From Actinoplanes aureus (GTDB lineage: Bacteria > Actinomycetota > Actinomycetes > Mycobacteriales > Micromonosporaceae): 64,000 bases of DNA. A model generated the notes under the pieces. The model was not told the DNA's origin, searched no databases, and saw only the letters and a list, made by a program, of their open reading frames with translations. A program made the position numbers and the translations under genes. This document shows, in pieces, positions 1 through 8,082 of the stretch (positions within the stretch are counted from its first letter, which is position 1; each line of letters begins with the position of its first letter). Location of the stretch: contig NZ_JADQTO010000027.1 of the NCBI RefSeq assembly GCF_015704865.1, forward strand, positions 80,163-144,162, written 5' to 3'.

Positions 1-220
1 CCGGGTCGATCGACTCGACATCCCACGGCGTGACTTCCCCGTACGCGTCGAGCAGCTTCTCGTCGTACGCGTAGGAGGCGTTGTTCAGGTCGACGTACGC
101 CTGCCAGACGTCGTCGTCGTCGATCCGCCCGGCGGCCGCCTTGACGGCCGCGAGGTGCGCCCGCGCCGCCTCGACCACCCGTTCGAGGGCGGCGTCGAGC
201 TCAGCGTTCTGGTCGCTCAT
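1..220 (-). CDS. hypothetical protein, 3' end beyond window (partial)
   Basis: The reading frame starts at an ATG read leftward from 220 and runs off the left edge with no stop, so only about 73 N-terminal residues are visible. The protein begins MSDQNAELDAALERVVEAAR and is helical and acidic, with a run of four aspartates near residue 36. It lies 21 bases downstream of the M20 peptidase stop on the same strand, so the two are probably co-transcribed. I do not recognise the family and assign no function. Confidence 0.6.
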   Translation of the reverse strand, partial: MSDQNAELDAALERVVEAARAHLAAVKAAAGRIDDDDVWQAYVDLNNASYAYDEKLLDAYGEVTPWDVESIDP

Positions 221-241
221 GGAAAAAGGTTCCTTCCGAAA

Positions 242-1549
242 TCAGCTGTTGCGGAGCAGTCGGTCGAGCACACGCACGCCGAACTTTAGCCCCTCGACCG
301 GAACTCGCTCGTCGATGCCGTGGAAGAGCGCACTGAAGTTGAGGTCCGGCGGGAGCCGCAGCGGCGCGAAGCCGAAGCAGCGGATGCCGAGCGTGGCGAA
401 CGCCTTGGCGTCGGTGCCGCCCGACATCAGGTACGGCACGGTACGCGCTCCCGGGTCCTCGGCACGCAGCGCCGCACCCATCGCGTCGACCAGCGCACCG
501 TCGAAGGACGTCTCGACGGCCGGCTGCTGGTGCACGTGCTCGATATCCACGTCCGGCCCGATCACCTCGCGCAGTTCGGCGAGGAACGCGTCGGCCTGTC
601 CGGGCAGGGTCCGGCAGTCCACGGTGGCCGAGGCCTTGCCGGGGATGACGTTGTCCTTGTAGCCGGCCTCCAGCCGGGTCGGGTTGGCGGTGTTGCGCAG
701 CGTGGCGCCGATCAGGTTGGCGATCGGGCCGAGCTTGGCGACGGCCAGTTCCGGCTCGTCCGGGTCGAGCTCGATGTGCAGCGCCTCGCTGACCTGCTCC
801 AGGAAGGTGCGCACGGTCGGGGTGAGCACCACCGGGAAGCGGTGCCGGCCGACCCGGGCGACCGCCTCGGCGAGCGCGGTGACCGCGTTGTCGTCGTGGA
901 TGAACGAGCCGTGCCCCGGCCGGCCATGGGCGTGCAGCCGCAGCCAGTCCAGGCCCTTCTCGGCGGTCTGCACCAGATAGAGGCGCAGATCGTCGTTGAT
1001 CGTGTACGAGTACCCGCCCACCTCGCCGATCGCCTCGGTGCAGCCCTCGAACTCCTCGGGGTGGTTGCGGACCAGCCACTGCGAGCCGTACTCCATGCCG
1101 GCTTCCTCGTCGGCGGTGTACGCCAGGACGATGTCGCGCGGCGGGGTGTATCCGACGCGGCGCCACTCGCGGACCACGGCGAGCACCATCGCGTCGAAGT
1201 CCTTCATGTCGACGGCGCCGCGGCCCCAGAGATAGCCGTCCTTGATCACGCCCTCGAACGGGGGGACGGACCACTCGCTCGCGTCGGCCGGCACCACGTC
1301 GAGGTGCCCGTGCACCAGCAGGGCACCGCGGGAGGGGTCGGCGCCGGGGATGCGCGCGACCAGGTTGGCCCGTTTCGGCGCCGACTCCAGCAGCCGGGTC
1401 TCGACGCCGACCTCGGCCAGCCGCTCGGCGACGTACTCGGCGGCGGCCCGTTCGCCCACGGTGGTCCGCTGGTCCCCGGTGTTGGTGGTGTCGATGCGCA
1501 GCAGGTCCTGGCAGAGGCCGACTACCTCGTCCACGGCGGTGGTGTTCAT
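242..1549 (-). CDS. M20 family metallopeptidase
   Basis: This 435-residue protein is a zinc-dependent amidohydrolase/peptidase of the M20/ArgE/DapE/CPG2 group. These cytoplasmic enzymes remove an amino acid or acyl group from small peptides or N-acyl amino acids. Visible motifs are HGHLDVVP (residues 80-87, metal ligand H82 and D84), GRGAVDMKD (109-117, bridging D114) and ADEEAG (146-151, catalytic and ligand Glu). A later RPGHGSF matches the dimerisation-domain histidine. The length is normal for the family and there is no signal peptide. Substrate cannot be told from sequence; ArgE, DapE and dipeptidase activities all remain possible. It sits upstream of the truncated hypothetical gene at the left edge. 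Confidence 0.93.
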   Translation of the reverse strand: MNTTAVDEVVGLCQDLLRIDTTNTGDQRTTVGERAAAEYVAERLAEVGVETRLLESAPKRANLVARIPGADPSRGALLVHGHLDVVPADASEWSVPPFEGVIKDGYLWGRGAVDMKDFDAMVLAVVREWRRVGYTPPRDIVLAYTADEEAGMEYGSQWLVRNHPEEFEGCTEAIGEVGGYSYTINDDLRLYLVQTAEKGLDWLRLHAHGRPGHGSFIHDDNAVTALAEAVARVGRHRFPVVLTPTVRTFLEQVSEALHIELDPDEPELAVAKLGPIANLIGATLRNTANPTRLEAGYKDNVIPGKASATVDCRTLPGQADAFLAELREVIGPDVDIEHVHQQPAVETSFDGALVDAMGAALRAEDPGARTVPYLMSGGTDAKAFATLGIRCFGFAPLRLPPDLNFSALFHGIDERVPVEGLKFGVRVLDRLLRNS

Positions 1550-1616
1550 CCGCCTTTCTTACCAGCAAGATGTGACCTGCGTTTGAGGGGAGAGCGGTAA
1601 CGGGTACACCGCGGCC

Positions 1617-2201
1617 GTGTCTGAAGTGAATCTCCCCCCGCTGCCGCCAGTAGGCGGCGAGACCTCCGGGCGCAGCATCGTCGATGTCCTCGGCGAGCAG
1701 CACCGGGAGCTGATCAAGCTGACCGACCGGCTGACCGATCCTGGCCAGGACGACCCCCGGGTGGCGTCGGTCCTGGTCGCCACGCTCTCGCGGCACCTGT
1801 CCGCCGAGGAGCAGTACCTCTATCCGGCGATCCGGGCCGTGGTGCCGGGCGGCGACGCGATCGCCGAACGGGAACTGGCCGAGGACCGGGAGCTGCTGAC
1901 GCTGATGGGCGACCTCGAGCGGACCGGCGAGTCCGGGCCGGTGGCCGCGGCGGTCCGGCGGCACGTCCAGGCCGACGCCGACGAGCTGTTCCCGCTGCTG
2001 GAGCAGATGGTTCCGGCCGAGGACATGATCCGGCTGGGCAACCGGGTGGAGACGGCCGAGGAGGCCGCACCGACCCGGCCGCATCCGCGTACGCCGTCGA
2101 CACCGCCGTGGAACAAGGTGGTGGATCCGGCCCTCGGTGTGGTGGACAAGATCCGCGACATGATCACCGCCCGGACCACGTATATGCGCGATCTGAAGTG
2201 A
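1617..2201 (+). CDS. hemerythrin HHE domain protein
   Basis: The GTG at 1617 opens a 194-residue protein. Its first 130 residues hold the pattern of a four-helix hemerythrin-like fold: H29 in GEQHRELIKL, H60 and E64 in SRHLSAEEQYLYP, and H116 with D120 in RRHVQADADELFP. Proteins of this family bind a di-iron or haem cofactor and act in oxygen, nitric oxide or redox sensing or repair. The C-terminal 60 residues are proline-rich and then basic, and probably unstructured. The gene is divergent from the M20 peptidase gene (67 bases apart). The specific ligand is not known. Confidence 0.85.
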   Translation: MSEVNLPPLPPVGGETSGRSIVDVLGEQHRELIKLTDRLTDPGQDDPRVASVLVATLSRHLSAEEQYLYPAIRAVVPGGDAIAERELAEDRELLTLMGDLERTGESGPVAAAVRRHVQADADELFPLLEQMVPAEDMIRLGNRVETAEEAAPTRPHPRTPSTPPWNKVVDPALGVVDKIRDMITARTTYMRDLK

Positions 2202-2324
2202 AACGCCGATAACGCCCGGTAAGCGGAGTCTGTGCTGTTCGTTAATATGTTTGTCACGGCTTGCGGATCTTTCCCGGGCTCACAGGACTAGCTTTCGATC
2301 CCTTTCAAGTCCTAACGTCACGCT

Positions 2325-3314
2325 ATGAACCTCGAGCTGCGGCATCTGAAGGTGGTCTGCGCCATCGCGGAGACCGGCAGCGTGACCAAGGCCGCGTCAC
2401 AATTGGGCCTCGCCCAGCCCGCCCTCACCGCGCAACTGCAGCGCATCGAGCGCACCCTGGGCGGTCCGCTGTTCGACCGGGACCGCCGTGGCGCCCGCCC
2501 CACCGCCCTGGGTGAGCTGGTGCTCTCCCGCGCCCGGGTGCTGCTGCCCGCGATGAAGGGCCTGCAGGACGAGGCGGCCCGGCTCGCCGCCGGCGGGAAC
2601 GAGACGATGAGCCGGTACCGGATCGGCGCGGTCGGCGGTCCGGTGGTCGCCCACCTGGTGCACCGCCTCGCGGAGGCGCAGCCGGAGGCCCAGATCACCA
2701 CCCACGCGTCGTACTACGTGGACGAACTGGCCGCCATGGTGCTCGCCGGCAAGCTGGACTACGCCCAGGTCGGCGTCTGCGGCGACGCCCTGCCGTCGGC
2801 CGAGTTCGGGCTGGTCTGGCAGACCATCGCGGTCAACGCGGTCTGCGTGCTGATGCCGGAGGACCACCCGCAGGCCAAGAAGAACGAGGTGGACCTCGCC
2901 GAGCTGGCCGAGGAGCACTGGGTGGCCGGTGCCGGCGACACCTGCTTCGCGGACTGCTTCGCCGCGGCCTGCGCGCGGGCCGGCTTCGCGCCGCGCAAGA
3001 TGCTCGAGACCGACGCGCGGGCCTGCGTCGACATGGTCGAGCTGGGCCTGGCGATCGGGCTGTGCCAGGCCACCTTCCGGCCACCCGCCGGGCTGGCCAG
3101 CCGGCCGCTGCGGGGCGCACCGCTGCGCTGGCGGCTGGTGCTCGGCTGGCATCCCGAGTCGCCGGCGGCCGGCAGCGCGCCGAAGCTGATGGCGCTCGCC
3201 GACGAGGCGTACCAGGACGTGATCACGCGCAACGAGGCCTACATGGAGTGGATGCGGTCCGAGCCGGAGGTCAACGGCATCACGCCGATCGCCCCGGTGC
3301 AGGAGGCCGCCTGA
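2325..3314 (+). CDS. LysR family transcriptional regulator
   Basis: The 329-residue protein begins MNLELRHLKVVCAIAETGSV, the classic LysR N-terminus. A helix-turn-helix spans about residues 18-40 (SVTKAASQLGLAQPALTAQL), followed by the conserved LFDRDRRGARPTALGE stretch and a linker helix. Residues 90-300 form the two-lobed effector-binding domain. LysR regulators usually control a divergent gene, but here the upstream neighbour is the co-directional hemerythrin gene 123 bases away, so the target is unclear. The stop codon lies inside a strong inverted repeat shared with the convergent clp gene. Confidence 0.92.
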   Translation: MNLELRHLKVVCAIAETGSVTKAASQLGLAQPALTAQLQRIERTLGGPLFDRDRRGARPTALGELVLSRARVLLPAMKGLQDEAARLAAGGNETMSRYRIGAVGGPVVAHLVHRLAEAQPEAQITTHASYYVDELAAMVLAGKLDYAQVGVCGDALPSAEFGLVWQTIAVNAVCVLMPEDHPQAKKNEVDLAELAEEHWVAGAGDTCFADCFAAACARAGFAPRKMLETDARACVDMVELGLAIGLCQATFRPPAGLASRPLRGAPLRWRLVLGWHPESPAAGSAPKLMALADEAYQDVITRNEAYMEWMRSEPEVNGITPIAPVQEAA

Positions 3315-3329
3315 CTTCAGGCGGCCTCC
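3302..3329. terminator. bidirectional hairpin overlapping the LysR stop codon
   Basis: A perfect 13-base inverted repeat (3302-3314 and 3317-3329) has only two bases between its arms, so the real loop is probably six bases. It spans the last codons and stop of the LysR gene and ends 9 bases before the stop of the convergent clp gene. It therefore looks like a shared terminator. There is no clear T-tract on either side. Confidence 0.6.
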
Positions 3330-3337
3330 GGTGACAC

Positions 3338-5938
3338 CTAGCGAGCGCTCGCCGGCTGCGGGCTGGACTCCACCTCGAAGGTGAGCTCGCCGTCGCGGGC
3401 GTCCACGCGGACCGTACGGCCCGGGGCGAGATCCGCCGCGAGCAGCATCTTCGACAGCTTGTTGTCCAGCTCGCGCTGGATGGTCCGGCGCAGCGGCCGG
3501 GCACCGAACTCGGGCTGGAAGCCCCGCTCGGCCAGCCAGTCCACGGCCGCGTCGGTGATCTCCAGGCCGACGTCCTGGGCGCGCAGGCGGCGGCGGGTCT
3601 CTTCGAGCATCATCTCGGTGATCCGGTGCAGCTGGTCGTTCTCCAACTGCCGGAAGATGATGATCTCGTCGATCCGGTTGATGAACTCGGGCCGCAGCTG
3701 CTCCTTGAGCCGCCGGTCGATCCGGTCCCGCAACTCCGCCTCGGCCGTGCGGCCGCCCTCGGTGGCACCGAAGCCGACGCTGCGGGTGCTGCCACTGATC
3801 AGGTCCGAACCGAGGTTGCTGGTCATGATCAGTACGGTGTTCTTGAAGCTGACCGTCCGGCCCTGACTGTCGGTGAGCCGCCCGTCGTCGAGCACCTGGA
3901 GCAGCATGTTGAAGACGTCCGGGTGCGCCTTCTCGATCTCGTCCAGCAGCACCACGCTGTACGGCCGTCGCCGCACCGCCTCGGTCAGCTGACCCGCCTC
4001 GTCGTAGCCGACGTAGCCGGGCGGAGCCCCGACCAGCCGCGACACCGTGTGCCGCTCCTGGAACTCGCTCATGTCCAGCCGGATCATCCGGTCCGGCTCA
4101 CCGAAGAGCGCCTCGGCCAGCGAGCGCGCCAGCTCGGTCTTGCCCACCCCGGTCGGGCCGAGGAACAGGAAGCTTCCGACCGGCCGGTCCGGGTCGCCCA
4201 TGCCGGCCCGCGACCGGCGAACCGCCTCGGCGACCGCCGCGACCGCGTCCTCCTGTCCGATCACGTGACCGTGCAGGTAGTCCTCCAGCCGCAGCAGGCG
4301 GTCCCGCTCGGCCTCGGTCAGCTGGGCCACCGGGATGCCGGTGGCCCGCGAGACCACCTCGGCGACGTCCGCGTCGGTCACCTGCGGTACGCCGCCGGAG
4401 TCGGCACCGGCACCGGCGATCTGCGCCTTCAGCTCGTTGATCTGGTCACGCAGCTGTGAGGCCTGCTCGTAGTGCTCCGCCGCCACCGCCTGGTCGCGGT
4501 CCCGGGAGAGCTGCTCGAGGAGGCGCTCCCGCTCGCGCAGTCCGGCGTCCGGCGTCTTGGTGCGCAGGCGTACCCGCGCGCCGGCCTGGTCGATCAGGTC
4601 GATCGCCTTGTCCGGCAGGAACCGGTCGGTGATGTACCGGTCCGACAGCTCGGCGGCGGCGTCCAGGGCCTCGTCGGTGATGCGTACCTGGTGGTGCGCC
4701 TCGTAGTTGTCGCGCAGTCCGCGCAGGATGGCGATGGCGTCCTCCACCGTCGGCTCACCCACCAGGACCGGCTGGAAGCGCCGGGCCAGCGCGGCGTCCT
4801 TCTCGATGTGCTTGCGGTACTCGTCGAGCGTGGTCGCTCCGATCACCCGCAGCTTGCCGCGCGCGAGCGCCGGCTTGAGCATGTTGCTGGCGTCCATGCC
4901 GCCGCCCTCGCCGCCACCACCGGCGCCGACCAGGGTGTGGATCTCGTCGAGGAAGACGATCAGGCCGTCACCGGAGGCCTGGATCTCGTCGATCACCTTG
5001 CGCAGGCGCTCCTCGAAGTCGCCGCGGTAGCGGGTGCCGGCCACCAGGCCGGCCAGGTCGAGCTGGATGACCCGCTTGTCCTGCAAGGTCAGCGGCACGT
5101 CGCCGTCCACGATCCGCTGGGCCAGGCCCTCCACGATCGCGGTCTTGCCGACGCCCGCCTCACCGATCAGCACGGGGTTGTTCTTGGTACGCCGGGACAG
5201 GATCTCCACGGCCTGCTCGATCTCGTCGGCACGGCCGACCACCGGGTCGATCTCACCGCGGCGGGCCGTCTCGGTCAGGTCCACGCCGAACTGCTCCAGC
5301 GTCGGCGTCTGCCCCGACGAGCCCCGGGAACCGCCCTGGCCGCCGCCGCCACCGCCGGAGGTCGTCTCCGGGTGGGGCATCGCGCGCGTGTCCAGCCGGC
5401 CGGCCAGCATCCGGCCGGCCGCCGAGTCGGTGTTCAGCCCGAGCGCCATCAGGATGTGCTCCGGGCCGATGTAGGAGGCGCCGACAGCGCGGGAGATCTG
5501 CAAACTGTCCAACAGGGCGCGCTTGGCGGCCGGCGTCAGTGCGACCTGCTCGGGCAGGTCACGGCCGGCGGCCCCCATCTCGGCCCGGCGGTTCGCCGCG
5601 GCGGTCCGGGCGACATCGTTGTCGGTGCGTGCGTCCAACTCGGCGAGCAGGGCCTCCGGGTCGGTGCCGGCACGGCGTACGGTCTGCTTCATCGGCTCCT
5701 GCTGGAGCACCGCCCAGAGCAGGTGGTCGGTGTCGAGGTCGGCGAGGGGGCGTTCCCCGGTCGCCAGCTCGGCGGCCCGCCGTGCCCCGTCGGTGAGCAC
5801 CTGGCGGGCGTCGTTGCTCATGTATCGCGCGATGTCGAAGCGCTGCGCCGCCCGGCGCGGCTCGGCCGCACCGAAGAAGCGCGCGAACAGGTCGTCCCAC
5901 TGACCGGGCCCAGCCGGCCCGAACGGTCCGATGCTCAT
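3338..5938 (-). CDS. Clp/Hsp100 AAA+ ATPase, ClpC-like
   Basis: This 866-residue protein is a two-ring Hsp100 unfoldase. Residues 35-185 form a Clp N domain, followed by a glycine-rich linker (195-210). The first AAA+ module has Walker A GEAGVGKT (259-266) and Walker B VFLDEIH (328-334). A UVR-like coiled segment lies at 480-505, the middle-domain type of ClpC rather than the long ClpB coil. The second module has GPTGVGKT (594-601) and LLDEIEK (664-670). A VGF tripeptide at 721-723, in the loop where ClpC carries its ClpP-docking motif, argues that it feeds ClpP. About 35 extra residues precede the N domain. The ATG at 5938 is chosen because the frame upstream is low-quality, arginine-rich sequence. 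It is divergent from the NYN gene. Confidence 0.9.
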   Translation of the reverse strand: MSIGPFGPAGPGQWDDLFARFFGAAEPRRAAQRFDIARYMSNDARQVLTDGARRAAELATGERPLADLDTDHLLWAVLQQEPMKQTVRRAGTDPEALLAELDARTDNDVARTAAANRRAEMGAAGRDLPEQVALTPAAKRALLDSLQISRAVGASYIGPEHILMALGLNTDSAAGRMLAGRLDTRAMPHPETTSGGGGGGQGGSRGSSGQTPTLEQFGVDLTETARRGEIDPVVGRADEIEQAVEILSRRTKNNPVLIGEAGVGKTAIVEGLAQRIVDGDVPLTLQDKRVIQLDLAGLVAGTRYRGDFEERLRKVIDEIQASGDGLIVFLDEIHTLVGAGGGGEGGGMDASNMLKPALARGKLRVIGATTLDEYRKHIEKDAALARRFQPVLVGEPTVEDAIAILRGLRDNYEAHHQVRITDEALDAAAELSDRYITDRFLPDKAIDLIDQAGARVRLRTKTPDAGLRERERLLEQLSRDRDQAVAAEHYEQASQLRDQINELKAQIAGAGADSGGVPQVTDADVAEVVSRATGIPVAQLTEAERDRLLRLEDYLHGHVIGQEDAVAAVAEAVRRSRAGMGDPDRPVGSFLFLGPTGVGKTELARSLAEALFGEPDRMIRLDMSEFQERHTVSRLVGAPPGYVGYDEAGQLTEAVRRRPYSVVLLDEIEKAHPDVFNMLLQVLDDGRLTDSQGRTVSFKNTVLIMTSNLGSDLISGSTRSVGFGATEGGRTAEAELRDRIDRRLKEQLRPEFINRIDEIIIFRQLENDQLHRITEMMLEETRRRLRAQDVGLEITDAAVDWLAERGFQPEFGARPLRRTIQRELDNKLSKMLLAADLAPGRTVRVDARDGELTFEVESSPQPASAR

Positions 5939-6100
5939 CAGTCTCTCTTCTCCTGGTACCTCGCGGGCGGCCCGGAACGTCTGCACCGCTGCCCGGCCGC
6001 CGGGGCGGCGAATTCGTGCCCGCCCGGGTGTTAGAAGCGTGTGAGCCCGCCTCCTGATTCCCGGTTCGCGCGAAAAGTTGACTGGAGTAGGCTCAAGTTC

Positions 6101-6592
6101 ATGGCCGCACCATTCGCCGATCCGGACCCGCGATCCCTGGCCCCGGCCTTCCAGGAGCCGACCTTCCCCGAGCCAGCATCCCAGCAGCCGCCGCCTCCGG
6201 CGGCGATATCCGCCGAGGTCGTGCCGCTGATCGTCGTCGACGGCGCGAACGTGGTGGGCTCGGTGCCGGACGGCTGGTGGCGGGATCGGGCGGGCGCGGC
6301 GGCCCGGCTTCGCGACCGCCTGGCGGCGGTCCCCGCCGCCGGCCTGAGTGACGTCCCGGCCCCGGTCGAGGTGGTTCTGGTGGTCGAGGGGCGGGCCCGG
6401 GAGATCGCGCAAGCCGCGGAGGGCGTGCGCGTCGAGCGCGCCACCGGCTCCGGCGACGACAAGATCATCGATGTGGTACGCGCATCGGCCGCGAACCGCC
6501 GCACCATCGTCGTCACCGCCGACCGGGGGTTGCGTACGCGCGCTCTCGCCCTCGGCGCCGAGGTCCGCGGCCCGTCCTCGGTCCCCCGCTGA
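6101..6592 (+). CDS. NYN (PIN-like) domain protein, YacP-related
   Basis: From the ATG at 6101 this is a 163-residue protein with a proline-rich first 38 residues and a PIN-fold NYN domain after that. Acidic residues typical of this nuclease fold are present: D47 in IVVDGANVV, D119-D120 in GSGDDKII and D141 in VTADRG. YacP-type proteins are thought to be RNA-processing endonucleases. Similar actinobacterial proteins are sometimes labelled NTP pyrophosphohydrolase, which the motifs here do not support. A GTG at 6041 would add 20 residues, but the ATG has a GGAG 13 bases upstream and looks better. It is divergent from the clpC-like gene across 162 bases. Confidence 0.75.
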   Translation: MAAPFADPDPRSLAPAFQEPTFPEPASQQPPPPAAISAEVVPLIVVDGANVVGSVPDGWWRDRAGAAARLRDRLAAVPAAGLSDVPAPVEVVLVVEGRAREIAQAAEGVRVERATGSGDDKIIDVVRASAANRRTIVVTADRGLRTRALALGAEVRGPSSVPR

Positions 6593-6884
6593 GCCGCCGG
6601 GAGGGGCGCGCGGGTGACCCGCGCGGGTGGAAAGCGGGAGGGGTTCGCACGCGACAAGAGCCTCCCCGAGTGGCGCCGCGAACCGCCATGATCCACAATG
6701 GACGACCGTCGGGTATGCGATCGACCTGGCGATCCGCTGTGCGGGGAGCCGGAGAGAGAGCCCACCCGGGGGGCTACTCCGAATGCCCAGGGTCCGCCAA
6801 ATCGGGGCATCCGAGGACGGCGGCACCAGAACCGGGCGGTAGTCTGCAATCGCAAAGAAGGATTCGTACAGGAGGCTCCACGCC

Positions 6885-7145
6885 TTGGCCAGTGTCGCCG
6901 AGTTAAGGGCTGCTGTCGACGCCGCGCTTCAGCAGGTCACCGAGGGGCAGGCGGCCATCCAGGCGGCCCGGGAGAAGCTCGGCGAGGCTCAGCAGAGCCT
7001 GGCCGCCGCCCTCGACGGCAGCGCCAACGACTCGGTCGGCGCCGCGCACGCCTCGCTGTCCCACGCGGACCAGCAACTCGAGGAATGCATGGGATCCACC
7101 TTGCAGGCGATCGAGCAGGCGCAGACCTACACGGCGAACCTCTGA
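6885..7145 (+). CDS. small helical protein, first gene of FtsK-type operon
   Basis: The TTG at 6885 is preceded by AGGAGG nine bases upstream, which settles this rare start. The 86-residue product is almost entirely helical, Ala/Gln/Glu-rich, without cysteine or tryptophan and without a membrane segment. Its size and two-helix look recall WXG100 secreted proteins, but the WXG turn is missing. It resembles small uncharacterised actinobacterial families (possibly DUF6244). It begins a run of four same-strand genes: this one, a 299-residue helical protein 4 bases later, an FtsK-like ATPase and a coiled-coil membrane protein. The 292 bases before it hold no recognisable gene. Function unknown. 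Confidence 0.75.
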   Translation: MASVAELRAAVDAALQQVTEGQAAIQAAREKLGEAQQSLAAALDGSANDSVGAAHASLSHADQQLEECMGSTLQAIEQAQTYTANL

Positions 7146-7149
7146 CGCG

Positions 7150-8049
7150 ATGTCGCTGCTGCGGGAACTCGGCGCCCAGCTCCGCGCCACCTCCGACGAT
7201 CTACCAACCGGGCTCGTCACGACGGCGATGGAGCGGCTCCGCAGCGCCACCGAGCTGCTGAACTGGGTGCGTGCCGAGTCCCGCCAGGACATCGGCGTAC
7301 CCCAGCTGACTTTCGCCACCGAGCACGCGGAGACCGCGGCTGCCGCCCTGCGTGTCACCCAGGAAGCGATCGCGGCCTACCTGGCCGCGCTCGGGCTCTC
7401 CGGCGAGCCCGGCGCCCCGCCGGGCCAGGAGTGGCGCACCGCGCTCCAGCCGGAGGAGCGCCGCCCGGCGCCCGACGACCAGACGGCTCCCACGCCGGAG
7501 ACCCTGGGCCCGTGGTGGCAGGACCGGGTCGCCAAGCTCACCGGCGAGCCCGCCCCGGCCGACCGGAAGTCCGGTCCGGAGCGGACCGACACCGCGGAGC
7601 TGCTGCGCCGGGTCGCGGCCGGCGTGCGCTCCGGTGACCGCGCCCGCCTCGGCCGGGAGCTGCACGCGGTGAACGCCTCCACCGGCCTGGGCCTGTCCGC
7701 GGTCACCTCGCCGGTGCTGCACCGTCTCGCCGGTGACCTGCTCGGGCACGAGCCCCGCCCGGAGGACGTGCCGCGCCTGCGCGGTGCCGCCGAGGGCCGG
7801 GTCCGGTCGCTGCTGCCGGGCACCGAACCGGCCGTCCTGGAGACCCTGATCGACCGGATCTGCCGGGTGCCGGTGCAGCAACAGCAGCAGAAGGACCGGC
7901 CCGCGGGGCATCCGGCCGACAACGCGGTCACCGCCGGCGTCCTGGCCGGCGTGCTGCTCGCCCGGCTCGGGCGCGACGCGGAGACGCTGCGGCCGGACGC
8001 ACCGGAACCGGTTCGCCGTGACGCCGAGGACGGGGAGGGTCAACGATGA
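7150..8049 (+). CDS. hypothetical helical protein of FtsK-type operon
   Basis: This 299-residue protein starts 4 bases after the preceding small gene. Residues 1-85 are helical and end with a Gly-rich break (LGLSGEPGAPPGQ). A charged, proline-rich, probably flexible linker follows to about 150. Residues 160-280 are again helical and include a QQQQQK run near 264. There is no signal peptide, no membrane segment and no known catalytic motif. The order small protein, this protein, ATPase and membrane protein suggests it is a structural or adaptor part of one machine. That is inference from context only. Confidence 0.75.
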   Translation: MSLLRELGAQLRATSDDLPTGLVTTAMERLRSATELLNWVRAESRQDIGVPQLTFATEHAETAAAALRVTQEAIAAYLAALGLSGEPGAPPGQEWRTALQPEERRPAPDDQTAPTPETLGPWWQDRVAKLTGEPAPADRKSGPERTDTAELLRRVAAGVRSGDRARLGRELHAVNASTGLGLSAVTSPVLHRLAGDLLGHEPRPEDVPRLRGAAEGRVRSLLPGTEPAVLETLIDRICRVPVQQQQQKDRPAGHPADNAVTAGVLAGVLLARLGRDAETLRPDAPEPVRRDAEDGEGQR

Positions 8050-8082
8050 CCCCAGACGTAACTGCGACGATGCCGGCAGGTC

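Noticed and set aside
201..2084. A 627-codon minus-strand frame covering the M20 and hemerythrin genes
   Set aside because: It is a shifted-frame shadow across two well-supported genes and carries no domain.
5939..6100. HAIR or CIRCE heat-shock operator upstream of the Clp gene
   Set aside because: Neither CTTGAGT-N7-ACTCAAG nor the CIRCE palindrome is present; only an imperfect shorter palindrome is seen.
6593..6884. A tRNA or structured riboswitch before the FtsK-type operon
   Set aside because: No cloverleaf, T-loop or known riboswitch signature could be traced, only scattered GC-rich stems.
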